Source of the DNA: Lasiosphaeria ovina
Taxonomy: Eukaryota; Ascomycota; Sordariomycetes; Sordariales; Lasiosphaeriaceae
Assembly (NCBI GenBank): GCA_033439765.1
Contig: JAULSN010000006.1
Location: forward strand, 2,232,001 to 2,296,000
Reading direction: 5' to 3'
Length of the DNA stretch: 64,000 nucleotides
Position numbers and translations under genes: made by a program. The notes under the pieces were generated by a model. It was not told the origin of the DNA. It saw only the letters and a list, made by a program, of their open reading frames with translations, and did no database searches. How positions within the stretch are numbered: the stretch's first letter is position 1; the number at the start of each line of letters is the position of its first letter. Shown here piece by piece: positions 23,190 to 34,267 of the stretch.

Positions 23190-23906
23190 ATGCTGCGGCC
23201 CAAAATTCTGTGCCTGCACGGCTGGGGCACTAACGCCGAGATCTTCCAGATCCAGTCGCGCCGGCTGGCAGCCCTCCTCGAGCCTCACTTTGAGCTCGTC
23301 TACATCAACGGCCCCGCCGAGGCCTCGCCAGGCCCCGGCGTGCTGCCCTTCTTCGAGGACTCCGGCCCTTTCTACGGATACCTCGACGACTCGAGCGCCG
23401 CCGCCGAAGAGGCGGCCGGCGGCTGGGCTGACGGCGACCTCGACAAGCTAGTGAGCGACTTCCGGCGCGAGGGACCGTTCGTGGGCATCCTCGCTTTTTC
23501 GCAGGGTGCCAAGGCCGCGTGGCACCTTCTCCGGCGGCTGGAAGAGGAGTCATCTGCGGCGGCGGCAGCGGCCGATGCCGGAAGCAGCCTCGTCACGCCA
23601 CCACAATCACAGCAGCCACGAGTCGACTTCGTCGTGGCCGTCTGCGGCACCGCGCCGTACTTCCAGAGCCCCCCCACCGCGGACGCCAAGCGCGCCGCGG
23701 CAGCCCGCGTCGTCACGGGCGTCGACACTATCCACGTCATCGGTGACGACGACCCTTACCGCGCTGAGAGCGAGGCCCTGGCCGGCTTTTTCGACGCTGC
23801 CTCGCGCCTCGTCGTGCGCTTCCCCGGCGCCCACCACATGCCGGCTGACCACGCCGTCAACGCCAGCTTGGCGAATCTGATTGTTCACACCTTTGACGCC
23901 ATGTGA
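23190..23906 (+). CDS. FSH1-family serine hydrolase
   Basis: A single exon of 238 residues from ATG at 23190; an upstream in-frame extension has no better start. The N terminus KILCLHGWGTNAEIFQIQS is the FSH1 (PF03959) opening. The nucleophile elbow is AFSQGA with Ser104, a candidate acid is in IGDDDPY (Asp186-188), and the catalytic His is in GAHHMP (215/216), so the alpha/beta-hydrolase triad is complete. A low-complexity Glu/Ala loop (residues about 117-130) follows the nucleophile helix. FSH1 proteins are soluble esterase-like hydrolases; some fungal ones act in secondary metabolism or as ovarian-tumour-suppressor (OVCA2) homologues. The substrate is unknown. Confidence 0.9.
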   Translation: MLRPKILCLHGWGTNAEIFQIQSRRLAALLEPHFELVYINGPAEASPGPGVLPFFEDSGPFYGYLDDSSAAAEEAAGGWADGDLDKLVSDFRREGPFVGILAFSQGAKAAWHLLRRLEEESSAAAAAADAGSSLVTPPQSQQPRVDFVVAVCGTAPYFQSPPTADAKRAAAARVVTGVDTIHVIGDDDPYRAESEALAGFFDAASRLVVRFPGAHHMPADHAVNASLANLIVHTFDAM

Positions 23907-24903
23907 GGAGGGACTGACTGACTGGGGGGGTGCTGGGTGACGTTGCCCCCGGCTTTCACATCGCTTTCGGTTGCCACTAGAATTTCAGATCGGTCGTCTC
24001 ATAGCTAGAAGAAGGCCTGGTAGACGGTAGACAGATGGCGGACTCGTTTCCACTTTAGGAAGGCGGCTAGTGGTCAGTAAAAGCAAGGCGCTGTCTCTGG
24101 TGTTTCGCGGGGTTGTCCTCCTGCTTGTCGTGCCTTGCATTCGTTCACTTGCTCCTCAGATGCATCGCACCCGGATAGACATGATTAGTCTGACTATGAC
24201 GATGGGCCAGACAGTATCCGCGCCGGCTCGTCCGCGCTCGGCGTCGGCCGTGGAATTGAGCCATTCCTGTGTTACTTGCCATAGTACTTCAGCTTGCAGC
24301 GGTTCAGGTTCAGGCCGGGAGGGAGCTTGAATGAACCCGTCGGTTTCGTCGCAATTCAGATCTGGAGCAGGTAGGCTTCTTCTCCTGTCTCGATGCATGT
24401 GAGTGGGCCCTTTCAAACTTGGGACGTTTTCGTTTGCACGTTTATCAGGCACACACACACACACACACGCATACATTTCTTTTCTTTTCTTTTTCTTTTT
24501 TTTTTTTTTTTTTTTTTTTTTTGGAACTGAGTTCTCACCGGTAGGTCGACAGAATGCAAGTTTCCCACGGCTACTTTCAGAAACCTTAATTAGCAGAGAC
24601 CGCGGCGAATCACTGGCAATTAGGTAAGTAAAGCCTTGTGAGAAACCACTTCGCTTAATCTCTTTCCATTTCCTTTTTTTGCCGGTTTTCATTCTCCTTT
24701 TATTCTTCTTCTTCTTCTTCTCCTCTTACTCCTTCTTCTTGTCCTTGGTCTTGTTCTGTCTCATCTCTTTCTCATGTCTAATTGGCTCCTCGGTAGCTGA
24801 TTCAACTTAATACGTTATCATCTCTATATTTATCCCGTCAACGGTCTAATAGATAGACTTTTTAAACAGTCCGAGCAGTGTCGGTCTCGAATAAAAATAT
24901 ATG
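23907..24903. other. Intergenic with simple repeats
   Basis: Holds an (AC)n microsatellite at 24450-24468, a 27-base T run at 24496-24522 and a pyrimidine-rich CTT tract near 24700-24745. Open frames here arise from the low complexity. No gene is supported. Confidence 0.45.
24496..24522. repeat. Poly-T tract of 27
   Basis: Uninterrupted T run preceded by a T-rich stretch from 24478. It could be a promoter element, or the poly-A end of a minus-strand retroposon, but no element body is recognisable on either side. Confidence 0.6.
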
Positions 24904-25171
24904 TACGAAGGCTGGGGCAAAAAGAAAGGGTCACCCTCCATAGTAGCTAAGTTTTGAACTCCCATAGTATAAATGGCTTGCTAGGTGCTGGCCAAGGCCT
25001 TGGAGATCGCCGAACTCACTCTAATAGCCTGAAGACCTTTATCTTCTTGCACTGTGAAAGATTGGCTTGTTGGCCAGGCAGCTGGCGTGCGAGGCTTAAT
25101 CAATTCTGGAACGTGGCGCTCTGAATCTGGCACTGGGAAGGTGAACCTTTCTTTTTGCCCCAGCCTTCGTA
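24904..25171. mobile_element. MITE candidate with mariner-type terminal inverted repeats
   Basis: The ends TACGAAGGCTGGGGC and GCCCCAGCCTTCGTA are inverted copies. The inverted match runs about 32 nt inward on each side (24904-24935 against 25140-25171), with one mismatch. Both ends begin or end with TA, which would be the target duplication of a Tc1/mariner-class element. The element is 268 bp with no coding capacity, so it fits a non-autonomous MITE. It lies about 450 bp from the 3' end of the amidase gene. No second copy is in the window. Confidence 0.7.
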
Positions 25172-25623
25172 GCTATAGTCGTTATCTTGTGAGTTAACTC
25201 GGTAGAGTATTCTCTCTTTCGAGGTGGCTTCTGGGTTTGTGGCAACCTCGGTGCCGAACTGGAGACTTCGCAGAGCCACCTCAAGGACCTCGGTCACCGC
25301 AGACAACTACGCAGGGTATCTTATCTTCCTCTACTCGCCGGGACTGTGCCAGTCAGGGTGGTATGTCGCCTTTGACGGCTCCGAGACCCAGTGGGAGGGA
25401 CCTGCTCTAGCTCCCGGGGAGTCGATTGCGGCATGTTGTCCCTTGTGAGCCCCCACTCCTTTAATGCAATCTATGTACGTACATACCTGACTGGCCGCCG
25501 CCCCTCACCGCAGCGGATACACAGTGTCGTCATTCACGGCCCCGACATCCAGCGGCACCCCGCCATTCTCGTCGTCGGCCGAGTGTTTTTCTGTTCTCCA
25601 GACACCCGTGTCAGTGAGATGAA
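25172..25623. other. Intergenic, 3' of the amidase
   Basis: Contains unrelated short open frames only. The sequence near 25285-25480 has some coding character (cell-surface-protein-like composition) but no start or splice signals that I can support. Confidence 0.35.
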
Positions 25624-27350
25624 TTACAAACCAGGAAACATCCTCGACCCCGTCGCCACTACCGTTGGCCGGCCCGACTGCGCCATGATCTCGTCCACCG
25701 CGTCGAGCAGTTCAAAATCCCTCCCCGGCGCCGCCACAACGTCGACCACGACGGGCAGATACTCGACCCTGCCCGTGACCCCCGAGTCGTACGGGACATC
25801 CCCGACGGGGACCACCATGTGGGGGGCGCCGAGGATGGGCTGCAGGAAGAGCTCGTCCAGGGCAGACTGGTTCTCGGGCGACGGCGAGACGGCGTCGCGG
25901 TAGCTGGGTGCCGCGTTGGCGACGGGCAGCACGAGCAGCGCGTCGGTCTCCCTCGCCGCAAACAAGGTCTCGTGCAGCCACGTCCTGTACACGCCGAGCT
26001 TCCTGCGCGCGTCCTGGTTCTGCGGCGGCGTGACGGCGGCTCCCTTGGCCCACCGCCGCTGGACAAATGGGATGACGTAGGGCGGTTGGCCGTCGTGCGA
26101 GTCGGCGTAGTTCTCGCGGAACGCGTCGCTCGAGTGGTAGAACTCGTAGTAGTAAGTCTCGGCGACGAGGTTTCGCAGGTACTCGTCGACGTCGTCGGGC
26201 GTCCCGGTCGGGTGGCTGGCTTTCCAGGCCTCGCGGATGGACAGCTTTGTCAGGGCGGCCGGGAGGCAGCGGCTGGCGTCGGCGATGAAGCCGTCGATCA
26301 GTTGCATCTGCTGCGCGTTGGGTACGGGCAGGTAGTCGAGGAGATACAGGATTTGATATGGCTTCTTGGTCTGCGGCTTCGGCTTAGCGTCGTCGCTCGG
26401 GATCCAGGATTGCAGGAGCCGGCGGAGGTGACAGGGCTCTCGCGAGAAGAGGCACGGAGTGTCGAAGAGAGGGTACGTGGTGACCATGCCTCTGGGGTCG
26501 ACACGGTCGTGGGACGGCCGGAACTGCCAGATGCCGTTCACCATGGCCGGCCGTCTCCCGCTGCCGCTTGTGTCTGTGCCGATAGCGCAGTCGAGCCAGT
26601 CGTAAGAGGCAACGGCTGCGGCGCTGCCGCTGCTGCTGCCTGCTGGAGACTGGTATCCGTCTCCGCGCGGGTTTGAAGGCCGTGTGGAAATCGACGGCGT
26701 CGAGGGGCTCTTCGCGGGCAACCATGGAACTCAGTTTGGTGAGGCCTAGGATGTGCGCCCCGTCTCTGACCAGGGCCGCGACGACAGAGGCTGTCGCAGT
26801 GGCAGGACTGCTGATCTCGTAGTAGCACTTGTTGTTCAGGGACGTCTTCAGCCCCTTGACGCGGAACAGGTCCTTGACGGCGACGCGGAGCCGACGGCTG
26901 GCGCCCGTGAGGGCCTCATGGCATTTCGAAGGGACAGCGACGCCAAGACAGTCGTACGAGGTGCCGCCGGCCCTCAACTGCAGAAACGTGTCCGAAACTC
27001 GTCTAATCACAAACGGGGTCAGCTCAGCACGGTTGTGTGTTCTCTCGGCTGACGAAATTGACCGACCTGTCCACATTCGGCTTGATTGCGGCGAGAAAGG
27101 CGTGCTGCTGGTCATCGTAGAGTCGGTAGACAGGCTTGAGCAATGTTTCGGAGCACAGATAGTAGGGCCCGGCGGGCAATTGATGGGCCGTGTCTTCTTC
27201 AGATATGGCATTGACATTAAGCCACGTGTTCCCGAGGGCTCTGATCAAGGTGCCGTATTCTAACGCCCCGTTATCCTTGGGCTCGAGGTTTGTAAGAACG
27301 ATCCCGTCCAAGAAGACGTCTTGCCGGTACACGTCGTCGCACTTCTCCAT
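25624..27350 (-). pseudogene. Amidase-signature protein with a frameshift
   Basis: The 5' part (27350 to about 27070) reads a fungal amidase N-terminal domain (LPAGPYY...PVYRLYDDQQHAFL). A weak intron at about 27068-27005 (donor GTCGGT, GCTGAC branch, TTAG acceptor) would lead to RLRVAVKDLFRVKGL with the catalytic Lys. At about 26680 the frame slips: the text before it continues in one frame and PRGDGYQSPAGSSSGSAAA with the Ser-rich amidase signature is in another, as if one A were extra in an AAA run. The rest (GTDTSGSGRRPA with the nucleophile-region Ser, then about 300 residues) is open to TGA near 25624. Homologues are hydrolytic amidases, some in secondary metabolism. It is either a young pseudogene or a sequence error. 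Confidence 0.8.
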
Positions 27351-27477
27351 GCTGGCAAGGCGCGCAGCAAGCCACGATGCTGTAACGGGCACTCCGCGCT
27401 CTAACCAATGACACTAAATACATGACAAAGCTTTGACCGAGTGAAGTGCACACACGAGGCGGCGCCGGCCTATGTAA

Positions 27478-27499
27478 GTAAGGTACCGAGGTACCTTAC
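27478..27499. promoter_or_regulatory. Perfect palindrome, possible operator
   Basis: GTAAGGTACC and its exact inverted copy with a GA spacer. GGTACC-centred palindromes also occur near 15889 and 29501 without obvious genes, so this may be a common genomic motif and not a specific binding site. Confidence 0.35.
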
Positions 27500-27642
27500 C
27501 ATGTATTATATCAGAACTAAAGTACGCAACCTAACCAGTTTCGAAGGCGTAGGTGAGCAGCCTGGGCTTTTTGTCTTTCGTGCAAACCTTGGTTGTAGAA
27601 ACGTATTGACAGCTCTCGGTAAGATTCTCTCTCTCGCGTTCG

Positions 27643-27669
27643 CAGACAGACAGACAGACAGACAGACAG
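27643..27669. repeat. (CAGA)n microsatellite
   Basis: About 6.75 perfect 4-nt units just upstream of the MFS remnant, replacing the place where its first membrane segment should be encoded. Confidence 0.8.
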
Positions 27670-27720
27670 TGACAGGCTGCTAATTAATGCTCCCCGCTGT
27701 ACCGCGCCCGCCCGCGCGCC

Positions 27721-29096
27721 CGGACAGACTCAACCATTGTCGCAACCCTCACCACGGTCATCTCAACGTCCTTCTCGTCGTTCAACAACCTCTCCTGGCT
27801 TGGCACCGCATGCCTCGTCGCTGCCGCGGCGACACAGCCGCTGGCCGGACGATGGACCGACACGTACGGCCGCCGACGAGGGCTGCTCGCCGCGGGACTA
27901 CTGTTTGGCATTGGCACTCTCGTGTGCGGAGTCGCCACTTCGGAGCGCGTCTTCATCCTCGGCCGCGTCGTCGCGGGCGCTGGCGGCGGCGCCATGAACG
28001 ATGTCTCGACCTTTGTCGGCGCCGATCTCGTTCCCCTGCGGAAGCGTGGTGTTATCCAGGGAATAAACAACATTGCCATGGGCTGCGGCACGGGCCTGGG
28101 CGGCCTTGTTGGCGGCTTGTTCAACAAGTGGTTCGGCTGGAAGAAGGCCTTCCTCGTCCAGCTACCATCTGTCCTGCTCGGCCTGGCGCTCTGTGCGCTG
28201 GTTCGCGATATCCCGTTCGAGCCAGCCGTCAAAGCCCACCAGCGACAGTTCGACTACGCTGGCTCCTTCACTCTCGTGCGTCCATAGTCTTGCTGCTGGC
28301 TGGCCTCAGCTCCAGGGGCAACTAAGTGCCGTGGAGCCACCCTCTGGTTTGGTCGGCCATGCTCCTCTCGCTTGTCCTTTTCGCTGTTTTTGTCTACGTT
28401 AAACTGCACCACGCCAAACAGCCCACCACACGGGTGCGCCTTGCGCTGCACCGGGCCATCTACTCGGGGTACCTCACCTACATGTTCACTCACATAGCCG
28501 TCTTCGCGATAATGTTCTACATCCCGATTTACCTGCAAGTTCGAGGCAGCGATCCCACCCATGCCAGCCTGCGCTTCATCCCCCAAAGCATTGGCACCGC
28601 CATTGGCGCGTACGGGGCTGGGTTGTTGATCAAGGCCACCGGCAACTACATCTTCCTGTCCGCTGTCTCGCACATCTTCCTTGTCGCGGCAGCAGCTCTC
28701 GCCAGCACCCTCGACGCACAAACGCCGGCCTAGTGTCCCTTCGTCTACCTAGGCATGGCCGCCCTGGGATTTGGAGGCATGCTGGTAACGACCATAGTCG
28801 GGCTGATTAGCGCTGTCGACCACTCGGAACACGCCGTCGTCACCTCGGCGTCATTTGCCTTTCGCGCGATAGGGCCCTCGACGGGCATTTCCGTGGCGTC
28901 TCTGATCTTCCCGAATTCGCTCATCCAGAAGCTGCACATCAGGCTCGGGAACAGTAGCGAGATTGACCAGCCGATCGAGCACATCCGGCGGAACTTTGAC
29001 GCTGTTCTGGATTTGGAGCCTCATGTGCGCGCCGAAGTCGGGGGCGCGTACATGCAGTCTCTTTGCCTTGTGTTGCACGTGATCTGGATTGACTGA
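27721..29096 (+). pseudogene. MFS drug/H+ antiporter (DHA14-like), broken
   Basis: The frame opens inside the protein at STIVATL, the end of membrane segment 1, with no ATG nearby. It runs through GRWTDTYGRRRGLL (motif A) and later membrane segments to about 28275. There the frame shifts (SFTLV to SIVLLLAGL). Two in-frame stops follow, TAA at 28323-28325 and TAG at 28731-28733, at positions expected to be Lys and Trp. After each, typical MFS sequence continues in frame (VPWSHPLVW..., CPFVYLGMAALGFGG) to the natural end at 29096. The N terminus is missing, next to a microsatellite. Family members export small molecules. The lesions are mixed, not only RIP-type, so ordinary decay is likely. It is divergent from the frameshifted amidase. 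Confidence 0.85.
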
Positions 29097-29830
29097 GCAT
29101 TGAATTGTCTGATTAGATCGGTCTAAAATACAGGTAAAATAGCACCTTCTTATAGCCAACAGGATCACTGAATATCTCCACGGAAGTCCGTATTCAGGGC
29201 GGGCAAAAGAAGACCGTAGAATTGAAAGGAATCTCCGGTGCAAGGAATGTAGTCGGATTGAGGGCATTCCGAACGCAAGGGAGGGTGCAAAGGAGAGAAA
29301 AGCAGGTGTTTGCATATGCAGGGGTAAAAGAGGGTCAATTTTGCAAGTAAGGGTCATTTGTTGGCGACACCTTGTCTTTGTCTCCGTCTCGGTCATGAGC
29401 GTGGCTTCCATGGCGTGCAGCCAGCTGATGGAGCAGAATACGCTTCATAATAACCTTGCGGGGCGGCGAGGGAGATATTTACTTGACAGCTGCAGGTAAC
29501 TAGGTACCTAATACACTCTGGTCGTGCTTCTACAAATGCCAACCAAGCACATCTGCGCTTCACCCCGCCGGATGGGCTTCGGCTTGGTTCCCTCCTCGAT
29601 GGCAATGTTGAACTCCATTGATCAGAACAAACGTTATGAGCAAAGAGGTGATAATAAGAGTTGAGCCTTTTTAAGGGGAACCCGGGATAGAATTGAAAAA
29701 TAATTACAATCTTGTGTGTTTTAATCTGCTTTCCATTCCAATTTTATTTTCCCCTTTCAGCCTATGTGTTGTGCCTTATACATTATGAACAATCCAGTTT
29801 CCATTCCATTAATTATAATGAGAGCTGACA
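29097..29830. other. Intergenic
   Basis: Convergent 3' flanks of the MFS remnant and the exchanger. Includes a TAGGTACCTA palindrome near 29501. No gene is supported. Confidence 0.4.
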
Positions 29831-31421
29831 TCATGCTTGTCGAGCCGTGACATATTGCAAGCCATTAAAGTCGTTCGTGGTCGCCACATCTGGGTTAGGA
29901 TAATACCACGCCGCGATGGCGATGATGATGTAGACGATCTGCGGCAGCATCAGTAACAATCGCAAAATCAGATATTTGGTGCACATTCTGATACATACCA
30001 CCAGGAGGGCCCCCTCAAGCCAATTGGACTCTCCATCCCTCAAGAAATTTCCTACAACCAAGATGGACAGCACAAGCAGGCCAATCATGAAGATCTCAAA
30101 ATTTAGGTCCATGGGCTTGCCAATGGCCCAGCCGACAGTGACCACTAGAGGCCCATTGAACAGAGCGGTTTGGATGGACGGGCCGAGACAGTGATAAAGC
30201 GCGACATTAATAACACCGTCTATGGGTAATTAGTCTCTGGTTGGTAACAATAGTTTGAAAGGGAGAGGAGAGATACTCACCCCAAGCCTCGTCGATGGCC
30301 GTCAGATGCTCTGCTGCTTTTTCGACAAGCGGAAGCAGTATCAAGCCCAGGAACTGATCCGGGACGCCAAAGGCCACAACATGCTCAATCTCGTCAACCA
30401 GGAAGATGAGCAGCAGCGTGACGAAAACCAGCGAGATGAACAGAGCAACAAAGGTCTCCGTCATGGTGAACTTCTCCTTGGCCAGATCCGCCTCACGGTC
30501 CGCGTCGCCGTGCTCGTCCTGCTCGATGACCTCGTCGAAGATGCTGTGCTGGCTACTGGCACAATACCAGATATACAGGAAGAAGGCGACCATGAGCACG
30601 ATAGACGACGCCTGGCTGATCTTGAGGATGTCGGCCCGCAGCTTCGCCTCGGTGAGCTTGTCGTGCAGAGCATGCAGCGTGTTTGACGAGAAGACCAGCA
30701 CTGTCTCTGGCTTCAGGGCCGAGTAGAAGGCGCTGGGGATGAGGAGGCCGAAGGCGGCGACGAGCAGCAGGCCGCTGCCCGTCTCGGAGACGATGGCGTG
30801 GAACTTCTGCGTCGTCTGCCGGAGGCCTCCAAAGAAGAAGCACAGCCCGAGACACAGGAGCAGGTTCGTAAGTATCGAGCCCAGGATCGCCGCCTGGATG
30901 ATGGGGATCAGGTTGCCCTCGTCGCCGTTGCCCTCGTCCTCGCCCTCGGGCTCGTGCTTCACGATCAAGACGATGAACAGGATGATTTCGACAATGGAGC
31001 CAAACGTCGTCTCAATCAGGATGCCCGCCACCTTGGGCATCTTGCGCGCGAACTCCTGCCCTGCGAAACCAAGCAGGTTTGCCGCGGGCACCATGGCGAT
31101 GTAGCTGAGGGCGAAGATCCAGAGGTGCGCGGCCGGCGCGACGAAGTGCAGCACCAGAGCCGCCGGCACAAAGGGCCAGAGCACGTTGACCAGCATCGAC
31201 ACGGTACACGACGACTTCCAGAGCACGCGGAGGAAATGGCGGAGATGGAAGCCGCTGCGGCCGCTCTCGCCCTCGTGGGCAACTCCATTGCTCAGCAGTG
31301 GGAGGCGGCCGACGGCTGTGGGGAGGAGCGACGTCGATTCGTGGGCGCCATGGCTGGGACTGACGCTGTTGGTCGCTGGTCCTTGGACGCCATTGGAATG
31401 GCCTCCCTGATGTCCCGACAT
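29831..31421 (-). CDS. Vacuolar-type cation/H+ exchanger (CAX family)
   Basis: Exons 31421-30281, 30219-29999 and 29938-29831 give 489 residues. Introns have GTGAGT and GTATGT donors with CATAG and CGCAG acceptors, and the frame is kept. After a 50-residue polar N terminus come about 11 membrane segments. Repeat c-1 reads ETTFGSIVEIILF and c-2 reads PLVEKAAEHLTAIDEAW, then QTALFNGPLVVTVGWAIGKPM; these are the cation-selectivity regions. An acidic loop (EPEGEDEGNGDEGN) follows c-1. Canonical CAX proteins have GNAVE where this has GSIVE, as in more distant VNX1-like members, so it may move monovalent cations or Ca2+. It probably acts in the vacuolar membrane driven by the proton gradient. It looks intact. 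Confidence 0.9.
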
Positions 31422-32814
31422 TGCAACTGCTACCTATCCAAAGCCCGAGGTCGAATGCAGGCTTTACAGACGCGCTTCAGATTCCAAGGTCGAAGTCAAA
31501 TTGGTGGAGTCCTGGAAATGAGCGAGGCATCGCGCGGTGAGGGGAAGCAGCCAAGCGCCGAGCACCTGCCCAGGCTCAGCTCGGCGACTTTGGCTTAGTC
31601 ATCCCTGGGCAACCTGGGGCTGAGAATGAGAACCTCACACAGCAAGAGCAACCCAGGAAGCAGAAGAAACTTGAAGCATACTCAGAATTAGTTTTAGGTG
31701 TAGAAGGCGTCATGGAGGCGGGTGTGGGGAAACCTCTCAACAGCACCAAATCACCTTGATCAACTCGACGGACGTGGGCGAGATTTTCAATACACCCAGA
31801 TCTGGTTACCAAATTAATCGGTACTAACGTTAATTAGGAGCTAATTAACGACAAATCCGTTCCTCAAGAAAGATCATCATGTTGACCAGTGCGTACATAG
31901 GAGCCTACCAACTCTACGCGAGTGAAACGTGACATCCATCACTACAGCGGCAGAAAGACAGATGGCAGTAGAGTCTTTGAGACAGTGGGAATTGATTGGA
32001 GAAGGGCTCCGCCAAGAGCCTGATGGGCAACCACGGGAGCCAGAGCAAACAAAAATCAGAAACACAAAGCACCGTGATATATAGGATGCGGCCCCTCGGA
32101 CTAGGTCAAGGCAGTTAAGCTTATTCCGCCCCCGCTTCATTAACGGCCGTGTGTTATATGCAGGCGGGCGACGCGCATGACCCCACGAATGCCGACCGTT
32201 GCATGAGTCGTCGGCGTCGAATATAGTGTGGGCTGCTCAAAACTGCCAAACCGGTACGGCACCCCCTCAAGCGCTTGGCTGCCGATTGGCTCCCTTGCCT
32301 CCCCTCGCATGACGCTCAACCATGGAAATCCACCACTTGTTCATATCTTGTTTAGTCTGGCCACTCTAGTCCGGTTAATTAATATTATTCAGACCAACTG
32401 AAGCGACGCTCGTCTGGCTTGGCCCAACCCAACACAGTCCCCCTATTAATTATATCCATGTCCGGTCAGGACCGCAACAGGGGGGTGTCCAGATTGGTGG
32501 AACCAGTGTAGGGGCCCTGCAGTTGCTCCAACAAGAGGGCCAGGCAATATCGCTTTTGCAGGTCGAGTCTAGACCGGTCCTTGTGATCTAGAGGGAGCCT
32601 CACGAAAAACTGCCGTCATCAACCCCGGCTACTCAAAGTCATCTCCACGACCCTATCGCAGCAACCCTGGAACCCTCCGTCATCTAATCGCCGGGAAGTC
32701 TGGGGAAGCGGGGGCGATGGACGTTTATATCATATCTTGGGACCTCCAGCCCAGGGGCTTGCAGATGACAGCTGGCCAAGCTTCTGCATCGTCTCCCCGG
32801 TTTCCAGAGCCACC
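31422..32814. other. Divergent intergenic region, exchanger (-) / tyrosinase (+)
   Basis: 1.4 kb of AT-richer sequence with no credible open frame. It should hold both promoters. The tyrosinase start has a strong CCACCATGG context. No operator pattern was recognised. Confidence 0.45.
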
Positions 32815-34267
32815 ATGGCCCCCAAGATGACCCTTGGCGTCATCGCCCTGCTTCTCACCCAGCTTCTTGGCGCAGTATGCGGCTTCCCTCACAAGCAGCC
32901 CGGCGGCAGGAGGCAGGCCAAGCCATGCACCGTCAGATCCCCAAGGAAGGCTTGGTGAGTACCCAGGCAATGCTGAGCACGTCTGCAAGCCAGCCAGCCT
33001 TCCATATCTAACCTATACCCTCTAAACAAACCCTAACTTGATACTTCCCCTCAAACAGGCAAGCCCTCACACTCCCCGAAAGGTCAGACTACATCAGCGC
33101 TACGCTGTGCCTGACCAAGGCGCCCGCACGGCTGGGAATCGCCGGCGCGCAGACACGCTGGGATGAGCTGCACTACGTGCACATTGCGCAGTCGGGGTAC
33201 ATCCACTTCGTGGGCGCCTTCCTGCCGTGGCACCGCTACTTCCTGGCCGCGCACGAGACGCTCCTGCGAGACGAGTGCGGATACAGAGGGCCGATGCCGT
33301 ACGCACACCAGTCTATATCTCGAAGTCCCTCCTCGCCATCCCCTAAAATCCCCAGGCAGCTGACATGCGGTGGTTAACAACGCCACAGGTACTGGGACGA
33401 ATTCGCCGACGTGGCGGACCTGCGCGGCGCGGCCGTGTTCGACACCGTCACAGGCTTTGGCGGCGACGGCAAGAAGACCGGCGTCGGAGCAGCAGCAGCA
33501 GCAGCAGCAGCAGCGGCTGGCGGCGGCTGCATCGCCGACGGGCCGTTCGCCGACCTCAGGCTGCGCTTCAGGGAGGACTTGACGACGGTCCCGGCCGGCG
33601 ACCCGGGGTACTGCCTCGTGCGCAACATCAGCGAGTGCGCCTTCTCCAACGCCGCGCAGACTACCCTTGACGCCTGCCTCGCGGCGCGCACGTACGAGGA
33701 CGTCTGGCACTGTCTCGAGGCGAAGCCGCATATTGCCGGACACTGGGGCGTGGGCGGGATTGTATGTTCTTTTTTCTTCAGTGTCTTTATGCTATTTCCG
33801 GCAGAACATCAAGAGGATGGAGCAAAAGCGCTGACTCGTCTGCTCACCAACAGATGTCCAACACAATGCTCAGCCCGGGCGACCCGCTCTTCTACCTGCA
33901 CCACACCTGGCTCGACCGGCTGTGGTGGCTGTGGCAGTCCAAAGACCTCGTGACGCGGCTGACGGAGATGGGCGGCCCCAACGTCCCCACGGCCAACTCG
34001 ACGCCCCCGGCTGCGAGCAGTTCTGGTCATGACAGTTCTCCGAGGTCGAATGCCTCGTGCACCTCGCCGCTGGGCGGGGCCGGAGCCGCGGGCCTCGCGC
34101 ACGCGGGCAGCAACATCACGACGGCGCTCACAGACTACTTCAACGACGGGGGCGGAGCCGTAACAACGCTCAACCACACGCTCTGGTCGGCGGGCATACT
34201 ACCTAATGCCACCATTGCTGATGTCATGGACCTGCATGGCACGTTTGTCTGTGCAGAATATCTATAG
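32815..34267 (+). CDS. Secreted tyrosinase
   Basis: Exons 32815-32954, 33059-33298, 33389-33761 and 33854-34267 give 388 residues; GT...AG borders keep the frame (donors GTGAGT, GTACGC, GTATGT). A signal peptide (MTLGVIALLLTQLLGAVCG) leads to a type-3 copper domain. Site A is around HYVHI and FLPWHRYFLAAHE, followed by YWDE. Site B is around PHIAGH and SPGDPLFYLHHTWLDRLWW. The enzyme oxidises phenols to quinones (melanin, sclerotia, phenolic detoxification). Between the sites a run of Ala (GVGAAAAAAAAAA) is encoded by a (GCA)n tract at 33488-33514. The C-terminal domain has several NxS/T sites. The protein is shorter than classical intracellular fungal tyrosinases and fits the short secreted class. 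Confidence 0.92.
33488..33514 (+). repeat. (AGC)9 trinucleotide repeat inside tyrosinase
   Basis: Nine perfect units read in the Ala frame (GCA). The tract lies in a loop between the two copper sites, so copy number could vary without loss of the fold. Confidence 0.85.

Larger units (their letters stand above)
27351..27720. promoter_or_regulatory. Divergent promoter region, amidase (-) / MFS (+)
   Basis: This 370-bp interval separates two divergently oriented genes. It contains a perfect 10-bp-arm palindrome at 27478-27499 (GTAAGGTACC, 2-nt spacer, inverted copy) and a (GACA)n microsatellite at 27643-27669. A shared operator is plausible but unproven. Confidence 0.45.

Noticed and set aside
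25819..26676. Plus-strand frame of 285 codons
   Set aside because: Opposite strand of the amidase; Gly/Arg/Val-rich with no motif.
30798..31598. Plus-strand frame of 266 codons
   Set aside because: Antisense of the cation exchanger, low-complexity His/Gln/Asp text.
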